This document shows positions 12,416 through 19,066 of a DNA stretch of 21,672 bases, one piece after another. Numbering within the stretch: position 1 is the first letter of the stretch; every line of letters starts with the position of its first letter. The stretch comes from JAQBYK01 sp964499425. GTDB taxonomy: Bacteria > Patescibacteriota > Gracilibacteria > UBA1369 > LOWO2-01-FULL-3. The notes beneath the pieces were generated by a model. The model saw only the letters and a program-made list of their open reading frames with translations, was not told the origin of the DNA and did not search any database. The position numbers and the translations under genes were made by a program. The stretch spans positions 1 through 21,672 of the forward strand of contig CAZCLD010000019.1 of the NCBI GenBank assembly GCA_964499425.1, in the 5' to 3' direction.

Positions 12416-14779
12416 TTACCACCTCTGTAGCCTTACGTCAGGCGGATCATCTCCAAATTTGCGAATATAGTCTTGATGAGCTGCTATTTTGCGATTCATC
12501 ATTGCAATAATCTTATCTTTATTTGCCGCGACTTTTTTGTTTCGCTTTGCACCTTCTCGCACCAAATCCATTGCCACATGATAACAACTCACTCCATTTC
12601 TAACCTTTAGGTCAAAAGGCGTTGTAGTAGATCCTTCTTCCTTATAGCCATGAATGATAAAGCGATCCGAATCAGCATGCGGCCAAAGTACAGCCTCAAT
12701 ATCATTTGTATATCCATGGTAATTAAATACTACAGGACGATCTTTTGTGAAATACTTACGAACACCAGTCTCACCCAAACAAGCTTGATTACTAGAACAG
12801 TAATCACCTAAACCAAGGGCAGTTAATTCAGAGACATTCACGTATCTAATCTTCAATTCCGGTGCAAAATCATGACATAACTTCACTGCATAGAGAGCTT
12901 CCTGTGTGAGATAATCTCCAGCAGAAGCCAAAACAACATCGGGATTACGAGTCTCCTGCTTGCCACCGACCCAATCCCAAACGCCAATTCCTACTTTTGC
13001 CTGCTTGCGAGCTTCCGCTAGTGTAAGCCATTGAGGCAACTCCCGCTTACCTGTAACTATCACACAAATCGAGTCTTTCCGCTTCAAAGTTTCTTCATAA
13101 GCAACTAATAAGCTATTTGCATCTGGTGGATAATATATCTGACACATTTTTGGATGTTTTTGTAGAACATTACTCACAAAACTTGGGTTTTGATGAGAAT
13201 AGCCATTGTGATCCTGACGCCATCCAAGACTGGACAGAATGTAAACTGCGCTACCAATCGCTTTCCTCCAAGGCACCCTGAAAGCTTGCTTCATAAATTT
13301 CGCATATTGATCAACCATTGTAGAAATAATTCCCAAAAACGCCTCGTAACTCACCAAAATCCCATGTCGACCAGTCAAAAGATACCCTTGATACCAACCT
13401 TGAAGCGTATGCTCACTAAGCATCTCCATAACTCGCCCATCCGGCGCAAGATCTTCATCAGTTTTTTTAGTTGGCCACATATATGCACGCTTGGTTGTCT
13501 CAAAAACCGCACCCAATTTGTTTGACTCAACTTCATCTGGACAAAGCAAACGGAAATTCTTCTTATTCAATTTCATAACGTCACGCAAGAGTTTGGCACC
13601 CTGTCCCATTGGCCCAACACAAACCGATCCTCTACGTCTAAACTTAACCTCATACTTAGACAATTTAGGGAATTTAAGAGGTTTATAGAAATTGCCCCCA
13701 ACAGCATGTTTATTCACACCCATGCGCAGATTTCCTTTTGGCACAAACTCCAAAATCTCAGACTTTGGTTTACCCTTTTTATCAACAAGCTCATTAACTT
13801 TATAACTTGAAAGCCACTTATTAACTGCATCCAAGGCCTCCGGCTCCTTATTCGGATGACCAACTGGGATACCGTGAGAATGAAAAGATCCTTCAACAAT
13901 ATGTCCATGATATTTATCAATACCTTTCCATCCTTTGGGAGTGCGCAACAAAAGAACTGGCCACTTTGGTTTCAGCGTAACCTTCCCACTTCTCGCTTTT
14001 TTCTGAACCGCACGAATCATTTGATAGGCTTTCTCACAAGCACTAATCATCTTTCGCTCAACATTCGGACCTTCAATAATGATTGGTTCATATCCATACC
14101 CTTTAAAAAGCTGGCTCAACTCAGTATTAGACATCGTTCCATAAATAGTCGGATTGCAGATTTTATAACCATTGATATGCACAATCGGAAGTACAGCTCC
14201 AGAAGTTTTAGGATTCAAAAACTTATTAGAATGCCAAGCTGCAGCCAGTGGCCCACTCTCAGATTCTCCATCTCCAACCACTGCGGCAACTATCAAATCA
14301 GGATTATCCATTACCGCACCAAAAGCAGTGCTTAAACTATAACCCAACTCACCACCCTCCAGTATAGAACCAGGAACAGTAGGTGTAACGTGACTAGGGA
14401 ATTTCGTATAAGGCCAAGAAAAATCCTTAACAATTGCTTGAGTCCCCTTTTCATCAAGCTTGTATTGCGGATAGACCTCCTTCAAAGATTTTTCCGCAAA
14501 AAGATTTGCCAAAATCGCGGGCGCACCATGCCCAGGACCAGTGACAAAAAGCATGTTGCATTTATGCTTCCAAATCAGGTAATTCATGTTCGCATAAATA
14601 AAATTGAGACCAGGCACAGTACCCCAATGTCCAAGGATACGAGCCTTAAAATGCTCAGGCTTAAGACTTTCGCGAAGAAACACATTCTCTTTTAGATAAA
14701 GCTGCGCTGTTCCAAGGTAGTCCGTATAACGAAGATATTTCTTCATCCACCGAAGCGCGCGGGCATCACTTTTAGACAT
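12416..14779 (-). CDS. xfp: Xylulose-5-phosphate/fructose-6-phosphate phosphoketolase
   Basis: Thiamine-diphosphate enzyme splitting xylulose 5-phosphate (and often fructose 6-phosphate) with phosphate into acetyl phosphate and glyceraldehyde 3-phosphate or erythrose 4-phosphate. The 787 residues match the family size (about 790). Motifs: GPGHGAPA (81-88), the signature EGGELGY (141-147), the thiamine-binding GDGESESGPLAAAWH (169-183), NGYKICNPTI, and later GWRQDHNGYSHQNPSF. Acetyl phosphate can give ATP through acetate kinase, and glyceraldehyde 3-phosphate feeds GAPDH. I chose the ATG at 14777-14779 (MSKSDARALRWM). The frame opens 30 codons earlier, but that extra stretch contains the promoter, and phosphoketolases normally start close to this point. 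Dual or single substrate use cannot be told from sequence. Confidence 0.97.
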   Translation of the reverse strand: MSKSDARALRWMKKYLRYTDYLGTAQLYLKENVFLRESLKPEHFKARILGHWGTVPGLNFIYANMNYLIWKHKCNMLFVTGPGHGAPAILANLFAEKSLKEVYPQYKLDEKGTQAIVKDFSWPYTKFPSHVTPTVPGSILEGGELGYSLSTAFGAVMDNPDLIVAAVVGDGESESGPLAAAWHSNKFLNPKTSGAVLPIVHINGYKICNPTIYGTMSNTELSQLFKGYGYEPIIIEGPNVERKMISACEKAYQMIRAVQKKARSGKVTLKPKWPVLLLRTPKGWKGIDKYHGHIVEGSFHSHGIPVGHPNKEPEALDAVNKWLSSYKVNELVDKKGKPKSEILEFVPKGNLRMGVNKHAVGGNFYKPLKFPKLSKYEVKFRRRGSVCVGPMGQGAKLLRDVMKLNKKNFRLLCPDEVESNKLGAVFETTKRAYMWPTKKTDEDLAPDGRVMEMLSEHTLQGWYQGYLLTGRHGILVSYEAFLGIISTMVDQYAKFMKQAFRVPWRKAIGSAVYILSSLGWRQDHNGYSHQNPSFVSNVLQKHPKMCQIYYPPDANSLLVAYEETLKRKDSICVIVTGKRELPQWLTLAEARKQAKVGIGVWDWVGGKQETRNPDVVLASAGDYLTQEALYAVKLCHDFAPELKIRYVNVSELTALGLGDYCSSNQACLGETGVRKYFTKDRPVVFNYHGYTNDIEAVLWPHADSDRFIIHGYKEEGSTTTPFDLKVRNGVSCYHVAMDLVREGAKRNKKVAANKDKIIAMMNRKIAAHQDYIRKFGDDPPDVRLQRW

Positions 14780-14806
14780 ATAAATGAGGGTGAGGAAATT
14801 TATAAA

Positions 14807-14835
14807 ATAATACCACAGGTGACTAACCGACTCAA
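14807..14835 (-). promoter_or_regulatory. Promoter of the phosphoketolase gene
   Basis: On the minus strand: TTGAGT (14830-14835), 17-base spacer ending TGTGG, TATTAT (14807-14812). The block CCTGTGGTATWAT is shared with the promoter at 2258-2285. The predicted start at about 14800 leaves a leader of about 21 nt without a Shine-Dalgarno sequence. Confidence 0.6.
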
Positions 14836-14852
14836 CAAATGATGAATCAGGC

Positions 14853-14882
14853 TTGACAAAAAAGCACATTGCGAACTAAAAT
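14853..14882 (+). promoter_or_regulatory. Promoter of the 281-aa gene
   Basis: TTGACA (14853-14858), 18-base spacer, TAAAAT (14877-14882). It is divergent from the phosphoketolase promoter, 17 bp away from its -35 box. The predicted start is at about 14889, about 21 nt before the ATG at 14910. Confidence 0.65.
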
Positions 14883-14909
14883 AACCTCCAATTTTTTGAA
14901 CTCCAAAAA

Positions 14910-15755
14910 ATGGCAGAACTCCCCGAAGGCGTAAAGGCAGTTACACCAAAATCAGTAGCTGTTAGCAACGTGTTAGCAAATCTAGTAACGGAAACAGAAA
15001 TTACCGAAACCATTGGACAGGAGATTTTAGATGAAGCTCAAAGATTATTGGAAGCATATCAGCGTATTCCTCATGCAAACTATGAAGAAAGAGCGGCAGC
15101 ATATGATGCTTATCAAGTCCATCTTGAAGAACACAGTATTCCTACACGTAATAAGGAACAGGCAATAGCAAAACGTCTAGACGAAGTTAGAGGTCTTACC
15201 AGAGACAGGGTCGCAGCAGTTTTGAGTTTCATAAAAGCACAAGTACCAATCCCCGAAGAGCTGCTAACTCAAGAACCTGCAATAAACGATCTTGTAAAAG
15301 AATATCTACAGGCCTACGGCATTACAGATAGAATTTCTTTTCATGCGAAAATGTTTGGATATTCAGAAGATGGAACAGTTTGTGGATTCTATAAGAGCTG
15401 GGGAATTGGAGGATTGTTTCCCAAAAATCTAATGCAAATGGTTCTAGGCAGAAAATGGGCACATACAAATCCAACAAGACTAGAAGTTAGCGAAATCGGA
15501 GATAAACTATATGGACCTCTTGATACTGGTGAGTTAGCAGAAAGGTTAAGAGAACTTTTTGCACAACACGACATTCACAGTAGAGATGATCTTATAGGAA
15601 CTCCCTATAGAGAAGTCACCAGCATCTTGAAAGGTTTTACAATAAATGCAGCCCCACAAATAATGGAAGCCTTCTTAAACAGCGGGGAACGATTTCAGAT
15701 GAGAGGTCACGGTCATCTCCAAAGAATTGAAATGCTCGCAGATCACATCTATTGA
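14910..15755 (+). CDS. Unknown 281-aa, mainly helical protein
   Basis: The family is not recognised. The protein is soluble, lacks a signal peptide and is largely alpha-helical. Residues about 28-118 are long amphipathic helices rich in Glu, Ala and Arg. The second half has two blocks of similar build: an L..YLQAYGITDR-type helix, a linker, then a GF/GLF-type hairpin and a closing helix (about 128-180), repeated more loosely as LRELFAQHDIHSRDD and ILKGFTINAAPQIMEAFL (about 210-258). This hints at an internal duplication of a small helical module. It has its own promoter, divergent from phosphoketolase. Its TGA stop abuts the stop of the convergent 803-aa gene with no base between. Confidence 0.85.
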   Translation: MAELPEGVKAVTPKSVAVSNVLANLVTETEITETIGQEILDEAQRLLEAYQRIPHANYEERAAAYDAYQVHLEEHSIPTRNKEQAIAKRLDEVRGLTRDRVAAVLSFIKAQVPIPEELLTQEPAINDLVKEYLQAYGITDRISFHAKMFGYSEDGTVCGFYKSWGIGGLFPKNLMQMVLGRKWAHTNPTRLEVSEIGDKLYGPLDTGELAERLRELFAQHDIHSRDDLIGTPYREVTSILKGFTINAAPQIMEAFLNSGERFQMRGHGHLQRIEMLADHIY

Positions 15756-18167
15756 TCAGAGACCTCTTTCCCATATAAGGATGCCATCTTCATATCCGTA
15801 TTTATACTGTCCCCTGCTTAACATGTGCGTATTTTCAAAATCAACCCACTTGAGTCTACCATTATCATCACGCAACATAGAACGTTTTATACATTCAGGG
15901 AATTCTCCCTCCCTGTTGGTACATTCTCCTACAATTCTCCTCTCATCCGGTACAACTACTCCATCAAACCCGTTCTGAGCCGCAAAATCAGTAACAACAC
16001 CGTAAAGATAGTCATAACATGCCTTTACCGGAACCTTGTCCATAAAAGAATTAAATGGATTAGGTCCAAACCAAAGATATCTTTTTCCCGATTTAGTTTT
16101 GATATCTAATAACATCACAACAGAGACACATTCATCTGTATCTTCATCTTTTGTAACTAACTCAAAATAGTTACGGTTGGTCCACATAGTATGATCCCCG
16201 GCAATACAGAGATGTGCCCCCATCCTGGCATTTGCAGTTTCCTTGGATTTCATAAAATATGATCTCACACGTCGAGTTTTGGGTGACTTAACAACGCCAT
16301 CTTCTTCCACCAAAACCTCTTTGTACTTAGACAATTCAGCGTTAATAGTAGAAATATCTCTGGAAAATAATTTCGTGAGCTCACGCTCAACATTAAAAAG
16401 ATATCTCTTTCGTAATTCAAATAAATCAGGAACCAGCCGAATAAATCCCTCGAAAGTGCAACCCCCTTCTAGAGGAGAAAGTATCCCCGATAATTCATCA
16501 TTAAACGCTAACAACTCTTGTTCGTCTTCAAAATCAATATTATTTCCAAATACTCTTCTTGCTTTAGCAGTTACCGCATTTTGCTTATCTGTAATTCTGT
16601 CGTTTTCAAAGATTGATCTAAATTGTGACTCTTGTTTTCCGGACAATTGTGACTTTTCTTCATTCTCACCACATAACTTAGAATAGCAGTCAAACACCGA
16701 TTTATGGCCTTGATCAGAAGAGTCATTTCCAAATAATTCATGTCTAACTACATGCTTCAGATTTTCTCCATAAATTGTAGCCAATTGAATCCACGAAGCC
16801 CTCCTCACATTAATATCCTCCCCCGCACTCCTAACTTCATCTGCGGATTGTCTGACATATTCTTCAAAATTTTCAACATACACATACTTAAACTCAACAA
16901 TAAGATCCAAGATTTCTGGTTTCAACACATACTTTCTGTTGTTCCTTCTTCTAAATAACTCAGATAAAAATAAACAAAGCATCTTTGCTCTTAAAGATAA
17001 CCCACTAATCAACTTAAAAGCCGGATTTGCCTCTTGGTCAAACAATGAATCAACTTTTCGGACAAAATCAGCTTTCAAAGTAGCAGCATCCGCAGAACGC
17101 GCTTTCACAAATCGTTCAATCTTCCTCATCCTGCCATGATAGTCATAAAGCAACTCTATATCTTCTTCATCCCCCTCACGTAATTCGTATCCTTCAATTG
17201 CACTAAATTGAGCAGGATAACCATCTTGCTCAAATTCATAACGAGCTACAATATTGGATTTATCTTTACATTTAGCTGCATTAGCCTCATGAGAAGAATA
17301 ATTCCCCTTAGGAAAAACCGTCTTTACCAACCAAGGAAATTCACACATCTCTCTTTCCTCATCAGTTATTTGAGTATCAGAAATCATATTACGACGCACA
17401 GATTCAAGCCCAGCCAAATATTCTGCCCTCCTCTCAGGATCCGAAATCAACAGTAATTTCGTAATCACCTCTACATTAAAAGGAAATTTTTCAAACCTTT
17501 CCAAATATTCATCAAAAATACTGCTATTATCAGCCGTGATTACCCCACTATTTATGAGTCTAACGTAAATCGAATAATTCGCTGCTCCAAAACGTGCAGT
17601 TAGTTTTTTTTGATTCTTCAACTTTTTAGTCGAATCTGTAAACACAGGCGCTAACCTAGATAAAGCCTGGAGAACTTTTGGCCCACTATCCCAAAATAAA
17701 TCAGCAACAATTCTCATTCTTTCAACATCTGAACCATACAAAGATCTTGCCCGCAAAAAATGATGCAAGCCATTACGATGAGAGCTCGCTGAGACATCAA
17801 TTAATATATGAATTGCGTCAGGATTAAAATCAAAATCTGGCAAAGCCCTTAAAAGCCCTTCAAAAGCGCTAATTGAAAGATCTCTTGCAGTCCTGGCAAG
17901 TCGGTCAAAGAGTTTATCATCACGAGCATAAACATGATAAATTTGTAACAGCATACGAATACGCAAATCTCCCGTAGAAGAATCTCTTTCTGCGATCTCA
18001 CTAACCGCAGCTAATTTGTTATGATCATCAGGAAAAACCAATCTAGCTTCATCTATAGCCCTTACTCTAGATCCGATTACATTCCTCACAGCCTCCAGCT
18101 CAACAGCCAGAGAAAGTGCATCTTCATTGTCATCTAAACCACCCTCCGCTGGCACTCTACAAGCCAT
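15756..18167 (-). CDS. Unknown 803-aa protein with a distinct C-terminal domain
   Basis: The family is not recognised. Residues 1-640 are mostly helical and charged, with no membrane segment or signal peptide, and resemble a helical-repeat scaffold. The last 160 residues look like a separate globular alpha/beta domain: ARMGAHLCIAGDHTMW (647-662, C654), a strand-rich part around ECVSVVMLLDIKTKSGKRYLWFGPNPFNSF, a helix (VPVKACYDYLYGVVTDFAAQNG) and a closing beta part with FDGVVVPDERR. The helix-plus-core-strand order is loosely like an acyltransferase (GNAT-type) fold, which is only a guess. The ATG at 18165-18167 follows its own promoter. It lies downstream of two other minus-strand genes of unknown role and may belong with them. 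Confidence 0.85.
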   Translation of the reverse strand: MACRVPAEGGLDDNEDALSLAVELEAVRNVIGSRVRAIDEARLVFPDDHNKLAAVSEIAERDSSTGDLRIRMLLQIYHVYARDDKLFDRLARTARDLSISAFEGLLRALPDFDFNPDAIHILIDVSASSHRNGLHHFLRARSLYGSDVERMRIVADLFWDSGPKVLQALSRLAPVFTDSTKKLKNQKKLTARFGAANYSIYVRLINSGVITADNSSIFDEYLERFEKFPFNVEVITKLLLISDPERRAEYLAGLESVRRNMISDTQITDEEREMCEFPWLVKTVFPKGNYSSHEANAAKCKDKSNIVARYEFEQDGYPAQFSAIEGYELREGDEEDIELLYDYHGRMRKIERFVKARSADAATLKADFVRKVDSLFDQEANPAFKLISGLSLRAKMLCLFLSELFRRRNNRKYVLKPEILDLIVEFKYVYVENFEEYVRQSADEVRSAGEDINVRRASWIQLATIYGENLKHVVRHELFGNDSSDQGHKSVFDCYSKLCGENEEKSQLSGKQESQFRSIFENDRITDKQNAVTAKARRVFGNNIDFEDEQELLAFNDELSGILSPLEGGCTFEGFIRLVPDLFELRKRYLFNVERELTKLFSRDISTINAELSKYKEVLVEEDGVVKSPKTRRVRSYFMKSKETANARMGAHLCIAGDHTMWTNRNYFELVTKDEDTDECVSVVMLLDIKTKSGKRYLWFGPNPFNSFMDKVPVKACYDYLYGVVTDFAAQNGFDGVVVPDERRIVGECTNREGEFPECIKRSMLRDDNGRLKWVDFENTHMLSRGQYKYGYEDGILIWERGL

Positions 18168-18190
18168 ATATTTAGATTTTACAAGACAGT

Positions 18191-18219
18191 ATTATCCCCG
18201 CATATGACAGTTTAGTCAA
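18191..18219 (-). promoter_or_regulatory. Promoter of the 803-aa gene
   Basis: On the minus strand: TTGACT (18214-18219), 17-base spacer, GATAAT (18191-18196). The predicted start at about 18184 gives a leader of about 17 nt without a Shine-Dalgarno sequence. The 121-bp gap (18168-18288) holds nothing else recognisable. Confidence 0.65.
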
Positions 18220-18288
18220 TGGCACAGCTATAAAAGCGGACAGAAAAAAGGACTGGGAGGAACAATCATTGCTAGATCAAATGAGCGA

Positions 18289-19044
18289 TTAGAATGAAAC
18301 TCCTCTCAAATGATCAACAAGCTGATCATAGTTGTCCACAATTTTTTGCGTCGCAGATTTTCCTAAATCCCCACCTTTAACAAGGTCAGTCGTACCGCCC
18401 TTCGTCAAAGGGACTAGCCTTAATCTACGCCATATATCCCCTTTTCCATTGTTAAACTGAATATCAAAATCTGGATACACCAACGGTTTCCAAAAGGCTG
18501 CTAATTCCTCCACCACTCTCGAACCATAGCTTTCATCAGCCCCATGAACATCACTTTCCAAGTGCTCATCTTCCAAACCTTCAACCGATTTCCCAGCCGC
18601 AGCCAAAAGATTTTTAAGGCCAAATTTTTGAACAATATCTGGAGATGAATGCGCACTCAACATTTCAGTTACTGATGGAGCTATCAAACCAATCTCCTCA
18701 ATTTTGCCCCCCTTTCCTTCATCAAGAAAAACTTCCCTCCACCATGGCCTTTGGAGATCCGTTGCAGTAGTAAAGGGCGTTGCTAAACCTTCGGGCTCGA
18801 TGTGTACCTGCAGAAGAGCAGATTCATCTCCATAGTGATATACGGTCCTGCCCATCCTAAATCTCTCAACACTTACATGCACTCCCTCTCGCTCCCCCCT
18901 CGCCTTCAAAGCAGTATACAACTCACCAGGAAATGTTTCTAAAAAATCTCCTTCATCTGCTTGGTCATCCATTTGTCTCCTCCTCTCTTCCGCTCCAGGT
19001 CGAGATCTTATACGCCTCTCCATTTCTTCAAATGCATCTGCCAT
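18289..19044 (-). CDS. Unknown 251-aa soluble protein
   Basis: The family is not recognised. The N-terminus (1-35) is very rich in Arg, Glu and Asp (EEMERRIRSRPGAEERRRQMDD) and probably helical or disordered. It is followed by what looks like an alpha/beta domain (about 36-125, with YTALKARGEREGVHVSVERFRMG and strands such as SALLQVHIEPEG) and a helical end closing with QKIVDNYDQLVDHLRGVSF. There is no signal peptide, membrane helix or catalytic signature that I can name. The ATG lies 22 bp after the stop of the HD-domain gene on the same strand, so the two are probably co-transcribed and may act together. No Shine-Dalgarno sequence is visible. Confidence 0.8.
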   Translation of the reverse strand: MADAFEEMERRIRSRPGAEERRRQMDDQADEGDFLETFPGELYTALKARGEREGVHVSVERFRMGRTVYHYGDESALLQVHIEPEGLATPFTTATDLQRPWWREVFLDEGKGGKIEEIGLIAPSVTEMLSAHSSPDIVQKFGLKNLLAAAGKSVEGLEDEHLESDVHGADESYGSRVVEELAAFWKPLVYPDFDIQFNNGKGDIWRRLRLVPLTKGGTTDLVKGGDLGKSATQKIVDNYDQLVDHLRGVSF

Positions 19045-19066
19045 ATCATATTTTTGTTAAATTTAT

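Noticed and set aside
14780..14869. N-terminal extension of phosphoketolase by 30 residues with a hydrophobic stretch that could look like a signal peptide
   Set aside because: The extension covers the predicted promoter of the gene, and phosphoketolases are cytoplasmic and start near MSKSDARALRWM.
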